DNA of 64,000 nt from positions 7,649,501 to 7,713,500 of the forward strand of contig JAKSXM010000247.1 in the NCBI GenBank assembly GCA_022575985.1. The letters are read 5' to 3'. Numbering within the stretch: position 1 is the first letter of the stretch; every line of letters starts with the position of its first letter. The DNA is from Anagrus nilaparvatae (taxonomy: Eukaryota; Arthropoda; Insecta; Hymenoptera; Mymaridae). The notes beneath the pieces are model-generated. The model had not been told where the DNA came from, ran no database searches, and was given only the letters and a program-made list of their open reading frames with translations. The position numbers and the translations under genes were made by a program. Positions 12,361 through 21,812 of the stretch are shown here, one piece after another.

Positions 12361-12586
12361 TAAGGCCAAAACATAATAAGTTTATAAGGTTTATATTTAA
12401 CATTTTTCGGTATTTTAATTTTTGAGAGGCATGACGGGCCATTGGAGACATTTATCCGAGCTCAAAATCATGTATTCTACAAACTACGAGCGTGAGTAAA
12501 CGTCGGGTCTTCAATAGCCCGATATGCCCTTCCAGAGCCAAAATACCAAAAAATTTAAAATATAAATTAAGTATGTTTTGGCCTAA
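12361..12586. mobile_element. Foldback hairpin element of about 225 bp
   Basis: The left half (from TAAGGCCAAAACATAATAAG) and the right half (to GTATGTTTTGGCCTAA) are diverged inverted repeats of about 105-110 bp. Inside them GACGGGCCATTGGAGAC pairs with a block reading GTCTTCAATAGCCCGATATG. This is a typical snap-back MITE with no coding capacity. I could not fix a target duplication. Confidence 0.75.
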
Positions 12587-12604
12587 TCTAAAAATCTAGT
12601 CTAT

Positions 12605-12650
12605 TCAGATAAAAATCGTAAATTTACTAAATTTAGTATATTATCGAAAA
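12605..12650. repeat. Outer inverted repeat around the piggyBac element, left part
   Basis: The sequence AAATCGTAAATTTACTAAAT followed by TTAGTATATTATCG is the reverse complement of 13763-13800, just outside the other end of the piggyBac-type element. The host site was therefore itself an inverted repeat, or a second element encloses the first. Confidence 0.6.
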
Positions 12651-12824
12651 ATTCGAGAATTCTCGATTTTTTTTTGTAATTTTCCGAAAAAAGTTGTAAA
12701 TTCACAACTATTTTTTGGAAATTTACAACTATTTTTTGAAAATTTTCGAAAAAAAAATGGTAAATTATCAATTTTTCTTGCGAATTCACAAAAAAAAATC
12801 TAGAATACTCGAATTTTTGGTTAA

Positions 12825-13758
12825 GCCTCCGTGGGTCCTCTGTGACGATATCGTCATCCGCTTTTTTCGACGTTCGTGTATCTCAGACATGCACAATGGG
12901 CGATGGTTGGTGACCCCTCTTAAAAAAACTTGTAACCTTTTTATGAACATCTGCCAAGCCGCGTTAGTTTTGGTTAAGCCATTTGTCCGTACCCTGGGTG
13001 CAAAGTTGGACCGAGAACGAAATCGTCATAGAGGACCCAGGACGTGACTTTTTTGCTATTTCTTGGAAGTAAAAATTTTTGTTATTTTTGCTCAAAATGA
13101 AGTAATTTCTTCATATATTATACTTTTTTCATATATAAATGAATGTAACATAAAAAAATACGTGTTTTTGACCCGTTTTTACTAAAAAAATCCATTTTTT
13201 TACTTTTCCAAAATTTAATTGTATTTCGACCAAAAAACTTAATTTTTTTTGAAAATTTTTTTTTCTTTACTTATACAAAGGGTGGAGTATATTTTTAAAT
13301 TACTTTTTTGAACATTTAATGCCCCTAAGTGGGTTTTTATTCCAAAAAACCTTCAATTTTAAAAAATTTTTTTACTCGAAAAAAGGCCCATTTTCAGGTT
13401 TCGAAATAATTATGGTTTTTTCAGCGGAGCCAAATCTGGGTAGGTTTTTTTTGAAGGTATATATCTAAAGCTTAAAACCCTAGAATATTTTTCCTTAATA
13501 CCCATTAGGGCCGGAGTTATGAATTTTTGACCAAAAATCGAAAAAATACTCGTTTTCCGCTGCTCCGGAATTTTTTCCGCAAAACTGAGCGGACATTTTA
13601 GCCTAAAACCTTTTTTAATCTTTAGTTGAGATGTTTACCTAAAACCTTAAAAAAAAATTTTGGCCAAAAATTATTTTTTATGGGCTAGACATATGCCCTG
13701 ACGATATTGGTATAGAGGACCCAACGCGTAGGTAAAAAAATAGAGGACCCACGGAGGG
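12825..13758. mobile_element. Non-autonomous piggyBac-type element, 934 bp
   Basis: Flanked on both sides by TTAA (12821-12824 and 13759-13762). Terminal inverted repeats read GCCTCCGTGGGTCCTCT on the left and, reverse-complemented, CCCTCCGTGGGTCCTCT on the right, one mismatch in 17. A TTAA target duplication with ends starting CCC is the signature of the piggyBac superfamily. GACGATAT-type sequence follows both ends (inverted). The inside has no transposase; a 110-codon frame at its left end is not recognisable. It could not move without a transposase supplied from elsewhere. Confidence 0.85.
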
Positions 13759-13762
13759 TTAA

Positions 13763-13800
13763 TATACTAAATTTAGTAAATTTACGATTCTTTTCGAATA
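13763..13800. repeat. Outer inverted repeat around the piggyBac element, right part
   Basis: Partner of 12605-12650; reads TATACTAAATTTAGTAAATT then TACGATTCTTTTCG. AT-rich but long enough that the match is unlikely to be chance. Confidence 0.6.
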
Positions 13801-14089
13801 TTTACAAATTTTTTCGAAAATTTACTAATTTTTCGAAAATGTTCTAATTTTTTTGTTAATATAAGAAAGTTACTTTTTACAGTGAAGATTAAAAGAAAAA
13901 TACAGAAAAAAACTTACATTGTATTTTTCCGATTTTATCTTACCCTGGAAATAGTTTTCAACACCAATAGTTAGCTCTAATATTCCTTTATAGATACAGA
14001 ATAAAATAATCAATTCAATATTTAGTTAATTACTCTTAAAACGTGGCACTTAATTTGATCATTAGTTCCAAAATAATTTGAAAAAACCC

Positions 14090-14600
14090 ATAAGTTGGAA
14101 AGTTTCTGCTGTATTTTCCTATTTTCTAACCCAGTAGGACCCCAAATTTGGATTCAGCATCATACAAAAACTACAGAAGACTTTTTCTAATTCTGGTTGT
14201 CGAATTCGGAAACCCTTACACCGCATTCTGACTTATAATATTAATTTGGTAATTAAGTGAATTGAGTGGTATTTGAGTTCAAAGAAATTTTTTTTTTTAT
14301 GAATTATGGAAAAAGCACGTAATAACAAAGTTCCGCAAACAAAAGTTTGCTTGAAATCTTTTCAGCAAACAAATTAAAAGGTTAAAAAATAAGGGGCAGA
14401 TTTTTGGTGTCCTTTTTGGCCAATACTTAAAAATTCTAACTATGCTTAACATTTTTTTACGTCTTATTTAAACATTATTATTGAATCCAATCAAAACTTT
14501 TAAAATCCCAAAATTAAAAAATTACTGATACTCTTTTCTTGCTTTTTTTTTAAACATGATCAGCTTCGTTCTACCCATCTTTGACGGTATCTACTATCGA
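14090..14600 (+). repeat. Inverted about 0.5-kb repeat, left copy
   Basis: Diverged reverse complement of 17740-18260. Matching anchor blocks include TTGTCGAATTCGG (left) with CCGAATTCGACAA (right), CAAATTTGGATTCAGCA with TGCTGAATCCGAATTTG, and GGTATCTACTAT with CTAGATACC. Together the two copies enclose 3.1 kb and could be terminal repeats of a decayed 4.2-kb element or simply two copies of one dispersed repeat. No transposase is readable between them. Confidence 0.7.
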
Positions 14601-15099
14601 TCAAAAAATGATGTGGACCTCTCGAATTTTTGAAATATTTTCCAGAAAAATGGTCCCAGAATGTTCGGGTAAAAAAGAATCTGTTAAAAAATTATCCTTC
14701 GATCTCTGTAAAAAATTTTATGATTATAACTTTATTGGAAGGAGAGTGACAGCAATAAATGCATCAAACAAGTCCAGAAAAAAATTTTTTTTTTAGTTCG
14801 TTTTTAAACGTTTAATTAGAGCATTAAAAATTATTTTAAATTAACCAAATTTTTACTGCAAGTTCTGTAACCCTATAAATTCAGGGGAGTGTTAGAATTT
14901 TCAAAAAAATTTAACAAATAAATTGTTTATAACAATTTAAGCTAAAATCGTTTCTGCTTATCGTAGAAACGTAATTCTTTTTTTTCCAATTTAAATTTTA
15001 TAAGTTATTTTTTCAGTTTACTTATTTGCGTAAGGTATTTTAGTATTTTATAATAGTATTATAATAATATTTTACGTTCCAGAAAAAGATAAAGATATT

Positions 15100-15365
15100 T
15101 TCTAGAACTAGTAACTAATCCTCGTTATGAGCAGAGCTGTGCATCACAGACCGCCCCCCCCCTCCCCCCTTATAATATATAAATACTGCACTTCAAATAT
15201 TTTAAGTACAGTATTTACGTGTTATAAGGATGGGGACCGGTCCGAGGTACCCAGCTCTGGTTATGAGGCATTTCTATAATTGGGAGTAGGTTATTGAAAA
15301 AATCGAGAGATCATAAATCAATTTGGCTATAATTACCCCAAGGATCAGGTTATAATTATACTAGA
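15100..15365 (+). repeat. Dispersed repeat, copy 1 (inverted copy at 40235-40445)
   Basis: Shared blocks are AACTAATCCTCGTTATGA, a long C-run, ACTGTACTTAAA/TTTAAGTACAGTATTTACGTG, CTCTGGTTATGAGG, TAGGTTATTGAAAAAA and GGCTATAATTACCCC. They occur in the opposite order and orientation near 40.3 kb. No coding content. Confidence 0.75.
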
Positions 15366-15960
15366 GATTTTCAACTTTTTGGATATTGGGCCTTATCTCA
15401 TTTAAATTATAAAAAAAAACACTTTAACTTTAAGGGAGCGGAGCAAAATTATATTTAAATATGGTAAGATTATATTTAAAAAAGATATTTTCTGAAACCA
15501 AAACCTGATCTTTCTTATAAGGAACCACAATAAGTAGAATTATATTATTTTTTTTTTTTAAGGCATTGTGGAACTAATTTAATCTTTGAAATAAGGAAAT
15601 AAGGAACCCTTTTGGTTAGAGTAGATCTTTTTTTTAAAAAAGATAACTTGAGACCAATATGCAACATATAAACTACCCATAATCTTAAGCTTTGGTTCTG
15701 ATTGTCATAGAAAAATTGTATCTCTTTAAGATTTTCAAACAACTATGACGATATATTGGCAGGAAAGGGTTTCCCATTGAATTCGACATTTATCTTGACC
15801 GAAAATTCAGAAAAAATTATTCGCGATACCCTTTGATGTCCGGGGTCAAATAACCCATACACCGGCAGTACATATTTAAAAAAAAATTTGTAATTTAAAT
15901 AATTAAATAAGTAGTACATTTTTAATTAAGGGAGCAAAAAAAGAATGGCTTAGATTGTAC
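15366..15960. other. Unassigned AT-rich interval
   Basis: Nothing recognisable. A 65-codon frame on the minus strand (15545-15742) has no domain and is not supported. Confidence 0.5.
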
Positions 15961-15964
15961 CTTA

Positions 15965-16570
15965 ATTACTATCTGAGGCGAAGCCAATCATTTTTTTATG
16001 CAAAAAATTTTCAATAAATTAAGTATCAATTTGAGATATCAAGTAAAAACGATAATTCTAGATATAAGTACTTTTATAGAAATAAATTAGGTACTACCTC
16101 CAAAGAGAAACAAAATTTGGTGTTTTAAGTATTTTTTTGTGATAAAAAATTTTCAAAAACTTAACTATCAGATTCAAGTTATCGAGTAAAAACCATATTT
16201 TCAAATATTAGTACTTGCATAGAATTAAATGGGGTATCAGACCCAAAAAAAAAAAAATATTGCAGTTTTTTTTATTTTTTTAATTTTGAGAAAATTTTTG
16301 AAAAATTAATTATCAGATCCAAAAAATTACTATAAACGAGGTTTCTAAAACTAGTACTTCCATAGAAATAAATTAGGTACTACCTCCAAAGAGAAACAAA
16401 ATTTGGTATTTTTTGTATTTTTTTGTTACAAAAATTTTGGGAAAAAAATTTTCAAAAAATTAATTGTCAGATTCGAGATATCGAGTAAAAAACATATTTT
16501 CTAATATAAGTACTTTCGTGGAAATAAATGAGGTATTGCATCCAAATTAAAAAAAAAATACCTCAAGATT
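15965..16570. repeat. About 145-155-bp tandem array (copy 2 of the 10-kb family)
   Basis: Four units with the core TATCAGATTCGAGATATCGA (variants) and TAGAAATAAATTAGGTACTA at about 16020, 16160, 16310 and 16465. Related to 10440-11000 and 26800-27060. Confidence 0.8.
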
Positions 16571-16664
16571 ATTTGGAGAAAAAAATTTTGAAAAAAAAAA
16601 CATCAAAATAATTTGTATTGTTTTATTTATTTTAAATAATTTGAAACAATAAAAAATTAATTTT

Positions 16665-16870
16665 TCTGTACAGTAGCCACGAAAGTACGAAAGTACGAAA
16701 GTACGAATTTTCTCGCTACTGTCACAGAAAAATTTTATACGACCCTTGTCCATAAATAAAGGATGCCCCAAATCGCAGTTTACCATCCTCGGCTTCGCCT
16801 CGGAAGGTAATTTACGTGCGATTTGGGCCATTCTTTACTTTTCTGGACACGAGCCGTAAATATACTATTA
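16665..16870. mobile_element. Long hairpin MITE-like element, copy 1
   Basis: A near-perfect hairpin: the segment around TACGACCCTTGTCCAT pairs with ATTCTTTACTTTTCTGGACA and GAGCCGTA, and the inner part CCCCAAATCGCA pairs with TGCGATTTGGG around a CTCGGCTTCGCCTCGG tip. The central 70 bp (16763-16832) are identical to 46756-46825, while the flanks have diverged. Upstream a (GAAAGTAC)3 run differs from the second copy. A 94-codon frame here is a shadow of the hairpin. Confidence 0.8.
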
Positions 16871-16948
16871 GCTCCAATTCTGATCAATATAATATTATTT
16901 TTACTTTTATAATTCCATAATGGTCGTGAAATAGCTCCGGAACATACA

Positions 16949-16964
16949 TACACACACACACACA
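16949..16964. repeat. (AC)n microsatellite
   Basis: About eight AC dinucleotides following two CATA units. Confidence 0.9.
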
Positions 16965-17092
16965 GACTTTTTTTAAAACCCAGTTTTTCAGCTTCCTGAG
17001 GTCTCAAAACGTGCTGATATGCCAAAAAAAAATCAAAATTTCGCCCTATCGATAACCTCACTTTTAAGCACAATTTTTTTTTAATAGAACGA

Positions 17093-17291
17093 AGTTCAAC
17101 ACCGAAATTAGCACAAAAAAAATTTTATACAGTATTTTCAACATATGAAATTTAACACATTAATTCAGCAAAATGATTATCAGGCACAAAATTTATTGTT
17201 AAAATTTTTTTGTCTGAATTTATGTGGTTAATTTTATGTGTTGAAAATACTGTGTACAATTTTTTTTGTGCTTAATTTTTTGTGTTCAATA
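17093..17291. mobile_element. Foldback hairpin of about 200 bp
   Basis: Arms of about 80 bp: GAAATTAGCACAAAAAAAAT and CAGTATTTTCAACATATGAA on the left pair with TTGTGTGTT-like sequence, GTGTTGAAAATACTGTGTAC and TTTTTTTTGTGCTTAATTTT on the right. About 30 bp separate the arms. No coding content. Confidence 0.75.
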
Positions 17292-17739
17292 AATAATAAT
17301 TTTGGTGCTCAATTTCGTTGTGTTTAAAAAATTTTGTGCCTAAAACCAAGGTTATCCATTTATCACAATGGTTTTAATTGTTTATTGTTAAAAATTTTCA
17401 ACTTTATTATTGAAATTGATTTCATTGACCTGTACTGGGCATAATTGTTAAATGAATTAAATTAAATTGTCCTATCTTGATATGTGTATGTTTTCAAATA
17501 ACATCCCTTTTTTTATTAAGACATATCAAGCGGCAATATTATATAATTTTTAAATTCATTTAAAAATTATCTTTCAAAAATACGCGGTTGTTAATGTAGG
17601 TACAGAAGGTACCTGCAGTAAAAATATGGGCGATTAATAGAAATAATAATTTAATATTTATTATTGAAGTTATCGCCCATTTTGATTTTTTCTTTAAAAA
17701 AAATTAAGTAACTGATTGCAGGTATCGAATAAAAACGAT

Positions 17740-18260
17740 AATCCTAGTACTAGATACCGTCAGATTGGTAGATCAAAGCTGATCATGTTAGAAAAAAGTT
17801 TCAGTAATTTTTCAATTTGTGATTTTTAAAGTTATGATTGGATTGACTTGAATATCAAAGTGTAAATAAGACGTATAGAAATATGTTAAAAATAGTAAGA
17901 ACATAAAGGTTGATAAAAAAAAACATCAAAAATCCACCCATTTTTGCAACATCGTTATTGGGTTGTTCGTTTAACAAAAATTTTTTTTGCTAAATCTTTG
18001 TAAACGTGTTCTTTCCAAATTTTATCAAAAAAAAAAAAATCCCCCAACTCAATACCCTTTAATCCTCTTGATTACTACATTAATATTATACTCTTGATTA
18101 TACTCAAGTCAATGCACTGTGAGGGTGTCCGAATTCGACAACTAGAAATAGAAAAGGTCTCGTGTATTGCTGAATCCGAATTTGTATCGATAAAGACAAG
18201 CATGGAAACTTCAAAATCTTTTTTTTTAAGTAATTTATAATAAAAACATAAAACCTAGGG
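17740..18260 (-). repeat. Inverted about 0.5-kb repeat, right copy
   Basis: Partner of 14090-14600 in reverse orientation. GATCATGTTAGAAAAAAG followed by TCAGTAATTTTTCAATTTG corresponds to the reverse complement of the region around 14520-14565 on the left. Confidence 0.7.
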
Positions 18261-18319
18261 TATTTGTAGTTATAGAAACAAAGCTAAAATTTTACAAGTG
18301 AAAGAACCTATTTTTTTAA

Positions 18320-18737
18320 ACAGCCAGGGCCGAATAAAGACTTTCGGGGCCTATAGGCTTAAATATGGTGGGGGCCTAGTTAAGGCGAAAGAAAATGAAA
18401 AAAACTTAATTTTTTAAATTTTCGTTTAATTTTATTTTTATTTTATATAAAACAATATAGAGTATTTAACCTATCAGCTGTTTACTAACACATACGTGGA
18501 TTCAGGTGGAAAACAATCGACGTTCTTATCATGGGTTCTTATGGAGATCGCTTTTTAAATATTGATTGAAAAAAATTTTTTGCTGAAATTGAATAAATAT
18601 ACTATAATTTAAGTAAAGAATACAATAATGTTCAAGTACCATCTATTTTTTCCGCAATTTTTTGGCAGATAATTCTAAAAAACTCAAAAATAAGTGTTAT
18701 TTTAGGTTATTGAGGTGTTAAAAAACCTTAATATTTT
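18320..18737. repeat. Dispersed repeat split by the R1-type LINE, left part
   Basis: The blocks GGGGCCTATAGGC, GGTGGGGGCCTA and AAAAAAACTTAATTTTTTAA resemble 5630-5720 and its mirror 2620-2710 in the palindrome arms. The repeat is cut at 18738 by the LINE insertion, and a GGTGGGGGCCTGTAGGC block reappears at 20684-20700. Confidence 0.6.
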
Positions 18738-18745
18738 TGTGGTAT
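18738..18745. repeat. Target-site duplication TGTGGTAT, left
   Basis: The same eight bases occur at 20397-20404, directly after the other end of the LINE. Confidence 0.8.
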
Positions 18746-20396
18746 GGCATTTCTTCGCCATACCCTGTCAATAAAGGAGGAGATTTTCCTACGAGAGGAA
18801 ACCTTCCTCCTTTTTTCCAATCAGTGTCGCCCGTACGTACTCTGCCACACTGTACCAGTTAGCGGCACTGCGCAGCATTTCCGGGACGACTACTTCCGGC
18901 CTCCATTCATCGAAGGGCGGTCGCCCTTCAGCGAAGCGAGGACACCCAAAAAAGGTGTGCTCAGCGGTATCCAGCTCGCCCGGGCAATGTAAGCATTCCG
19001 GAGATGTCACCTTGCTCCACTTGAAAAGCATATCGCGGAAATAACCGTGACCAGTTAGGAACTGTGTGAGGTAGAAGTCTACCTCTCCATGATCATGGTT
19101 CATCCAGCTTTCCAAATCGATGATAAGGCGGTGCGTCCAACGTCCCCTCGGGTCACCATTCCACCTATACTGCCAACATTCCATTGTGCGGGAGCGGGCG
19201 CAAACGGAAGCTACGTCGCGCTCTTCTTCCCCACGGTTATAGATCGCCTGGCTTTCCAAGGCAAGCAGGTCGATGGGAATCACCCGAGCCACCACCTGGA
19301 TCGCTGGCTCTGATACTGTCTTGTACGAGCAAGAGATTCGAAGTGCCCCCTGCCTCTGTACTGCCTTTAGTTTCTTGCAGTACTTTTTTATGCGGACATT
19401 GTCCGCCCACACCTCTGCACCGTAGAGCAAGATGGAGTTAACTGTCGTCATCAACAGCCTCCTCTTCTCAGATCTGGGACCGCCGATGTTCGTCATTAGC
19501 CACGAGAGGGACTTTGTCACCCGGCCAGCCTTTTCACAGGCCTGCTGGAATTGTCTATTGTAGGTCAACTTGTTATCCAAGAAGACCCCCAAATATTTGA
19601 CCGATGGTTTGGTCTGGATCATAAGGGGATTACCTCCGTCATCAAAGCTGATGCCGAATATGGTATCAACCCTTCTCCGGGTCAGAAGGACAATCTCCGT
19701 TTTCGGGACTGCCAGTCTTAGTCCGTGATCCGACATCCAGCTATTGATAAGGCGCATGGCCTCATCCAAGGTATTCTGCTGGTCCTCTGGCTCTCGAGCT
19801 CTTATGGTTAGAGCAACGTCATCCGCGTATCCGATCATGGAGCATCCATCCGGGAGCTCAATCTTTAACAAGCCGTCGTAAAAGGCATTCCACAGATCAG
19901 GACCCAGAACCGAACCCTGCGCTATGCCTGCGCTTAATACTTTACCTCTTGTGCCATCGAGCGTGTCCCAGCGCAGGTATCGGTCCCGGAGGTAATCTCT
20001 GAGTATATTTCTCAGATAATCCGGAACTCTGAATACCTGCTCGAGGGAGTGCAACATATCGTCCCACTTAGCCGAGTTGAATGCGTTTTTCACATCCAAC
20101 GTGACAAGCAGGACGTCCGGTTTAATATCCGGCCGCACTTGTCTGGCCCTCATAACCACCTTCACGACCTGCTCGATGGCACCGATCGTGGAACGCCCCT
20201 CACGAAAGCCGTGTTGGTCGTCGCTAAGGTCACCCGCTTCCCTAATTGCTTGCCGCAATCTTCCTCTGACCATGCTCTCCATCACCTTGCCAATGGTATT
20301 TAACATACACAATGGTCTGTAAGATGATGGAGATCCTGGTTCACCCTTTCCCTTGCTTATCAGAGCCAGACGGGCCACTAGCCAGACGGGCCACTA
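18746..20396 (-). mobile_element. 5'-truncated R1-clade LINE (copy A)
   Basis: Non-LTR retrotransposon on the minus strand, bounded by TGTGGTAT on both sides. It keeps only the RT part and a short 3' tail. The 3' end has no poly(A) but forms a small stem (GGTATGGC ... GCCATACC at 18741-18764). At the 5' end a 16-bp unit, GCCAGACGGGCCACTA, is directly repeated (20365-20396), probably made during integration. GC content is clearly higher than the surroundings. Confidence 0.9.
18789..20378 (-). CDS. Reverse transcriptase, C-terminal part of R1-clade ORF2
   Basis: Encodes 529 residues that copy element RNA into DNA at the nicked target during retrotransposition. Reverse transcriptase motifs appear in order: GFREGRST about residues 57-64, motif A TLDVKNAF (93-100, catalytic Asp), motif B GIAQGSVLGP (151-160), motif C YADD (184-187). 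A C-terminal zinc finger, C-x2-C-x8-H-x4-C (462-479), is typical of R1/R2-related elements. The N-terminal endonuclease and the first RT segment are missing because the copy is 5'-truncated; the first Met used here is internal to the family's full ORF2. The frame is intact across the preserved part, so this is a young but incomplete copy. Motif B has Ala where most LINEs have Pro (GxPQG); copy B at 47-48 kb shows the same change. Nearly identical in protein to copy B. Confidence 0.9.
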   Translation of the reverse strand: MARLALISKGKGEPGSPSSYRPLCMLNTIGKVMESMVRGRLRQAIREAGDLSDDQHGFREGRSTIGAIEQVVKVVMRARQVRPDIKPDVLLVTLDVKNAFNSAKWDDMLHSLEQVFRVPDYLRNILRDYLRDRYLRWDTLDGTRGKVLSAGIAQGSVLGPDLWNAFYDGLLKIELPDGCSMIGYADDVALTIRAREPEDQQNTLDEAMRLINSWMSDHGLRLAVPKTEIVLLTRRRVDTIFGISFDDGGNPLMIQTKPSVKYLGVFLDNKLTYNRQFQQACEKAGRVTKSLSWLMTNIGGPRSEKRRLLMTTVNSILLYGAEVWADNVRIKKYCKKLKAVQRQGALRISCSYKTVSEPAIQVVARVIPIDLLALESQAIYNRGEEERDVASVCARSRTMECWQYRWNGDPRGRWTHRLIIDLESWMNHDHGEVDFYLTQFLTGHGYFRDMLFKWSKVTSPECLHCPGELDTAEHTFFGCPRFAEGRPPFDEWRPEVVVPEMLRSAANWYSVAEYVRATLIGKKEEGFLS

Positions 20397-20404
20397 TGTG
20401 GTAT
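20397..20404. repeat. Target-site duplication TGTGGTAT, right
   Basis: Matches 18738-18745; defines the LINE's 5' junction. Confidence 0.8.
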
Positions 20405-21282
20405 TTAACTACTGATCAATAAAAAAAATAATTATTTATTAACAGCAAAAGTTAATTTGTTGAAAAGTAATATTTTTTTATAGTTAAGCCCCCCCTCTGA
20501 TGTCACCCTAAAATATACAAACCTAAATTTGTGAGCCACCTTAAGGTGGCAAAAAAAACTTTCGAGAGCTTTGTGGGCTCAAAATTTGATGTTTTCGTCT
20601 AAATCAATGGAGAAACTTATTCTTTTAACTTATATTTTATAAAAAACAAAAAATAGAAATAATTTTTATTGATTTTTGAAATTGGTGGGGGCCTGTAGGC
20701 TGGCACTTAGAGCGCCTAATGGATGATTCGTATAATGGGTAAAATGGGTTTAATAACGTAAACGCCCTTAACATATTATGGAAAACCAGTCAAGGGAGAT
20801 AAATAATTATTTCCTGAGTTTATCTTAAACATTATGTCAAATATTGACCTCGTATGGGCAATTCGGTACAACTTGAACCAATTTTGAATCTTAAGGGTGA
20901 TTTTATTATGGAAAATTGGATATTTTTATGGATCTATATATAGCTTTTTTTACATCGATAATTGTTAAAGTATAAATCTGAGTAAATGACATAAAAATTT
21001 AAGTACAAATAGTCTAAGCTAGGTAGGCATATTTTTTTTTTGCTTTTTTGCCAGAGACCTGTATACATATATTTTTACCTAAGGGAATTTAAAAATAATA
21101 TAGTTATTTCTCTAGCAGATAGATAGTTATCAAGATTGAAATTGCTAGTTTTATTTTTGTTACTAGCAACTTATTAAGATAATAAGGTGCTGGAAACATA
21201 CTTTAGTCCAAATCTCCCATTATACATGATATTTACAATCTGCAAAACTTATTAAATATTATATTCATAATTTTTTTTACAG
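20405..21282. other. Non-coding stretch between LINE and transposase
   Basis: Holds the right part of the split dispersed repeat (GGGGGCCTGTAGGC near 20687). Otherwise AT-rich and without a frame I can support. Upstream exons or the left end of the CACTA-like element should lie here, but I could not place a terminal repeat. Confidence 0.5.
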
Positions 21283-21390
21283 AATGTGACTTCCACTTTC
21301 ATTTCTGAAAAATCATTTAGTACAGACAAAACTTTGCAAGAAAAATGTATAAACGTAGGAACTGAACTAACTCTCTCAGTATCAGATGAT
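21283..21390 (+). CDS. CACTA-like transposase, upstream exon
   Basis: A 36-codon open stretch preceded by a strong acceptor (TTTTTTTTACAG, ending 21282) and followed by a donor (GTAAAT at 21391). The phase fits the next exon at 21465 exactly (phase 0 on both sides). The encoded segment (NVTSTFISEKSFSTDKTL...) is not conserved enough for me to name a domain. The assignment rests on splice signals, phase and position. The first coding exon lies further upstream and was not found. Confidence 0.55.
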
Positions 21391-21464
21391 GTAAATTAAT
21401 TATTAATTTTTATTGTTTTATATTACTACTGTGAATATCAAATATAATTTCTAAAAATTTGCAG

Positions 21465-21812
21465 GTTAATACTGGAATTAATAAATCAATTTTGATTAAA
21501 AACAATATATCAATTTTAAATGATCACAATAAATCTATTTTGACCGACTTTTGTGAATTTGCTTGTATTGATATAAGTATTTTCGATGTCAAAGAATCAA
21601 AATTTAAAAACCCCCACTCGCTACATGAATTGCTAACTTCAGAAGGCTTTAATGATCCTATAACCTTGAAAAGAAAAATAACACCTGCGGAATTGTTTTT
21701 AATGGCATTAAAGTATACACTTGCAAGAAAATTAAATTTTACAGATATGTATTTTTTAATGAAGTTTATTAATACAATAATTGGTGATGAAATAATCCCG
21801 TCACTTGATTGA
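21465..21812 (+). CDS. CACTA-like transposase, N-terminal region
   Basis: Begins after a TTTGCAG acceptor (intron 21391-21464, 74 bp). It encodes about 115 residues including HSLHELLTSEGF and a C-terminal helical segment (LTARKLNFTDMYFL-like) that precedes the zinc ribbon in metazoan EnSpm/CACTA-type transposases. The frame ends in TGA at 21810-21812, but the protein clearly continues in the +1 frame from 21805, so a one-base change broke the gene here. Everything downstream is open, which suggests a recent mutation. Confidence 0.65.
   Translation, partial: VNTGINKSILIKNNISILNDHNKSILTDFCEFACIDISIFDVKESKFKNPHSLHELLTSEGFNDPITLKRKITPAELFLMALKYTLARKLNFTDMYFLMKFINTIIGDEIIPSLD

Noticed and set aside
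16547..16831. 94-codon minus-strand ORF sharing MAQIARKLPSEAKPRM with another at 46615-46824
   Set aside because: The shared part is the 70-bp hairpin core; the rest differs and runs into poly-A. Conservation is at DNA level, not protein.
19089..19441. Two overlapping plus-strand ORFs of 74 and 85 codons
   Set aside because: Shadows on the opposite strand of the R1-type reverse transcriptase.
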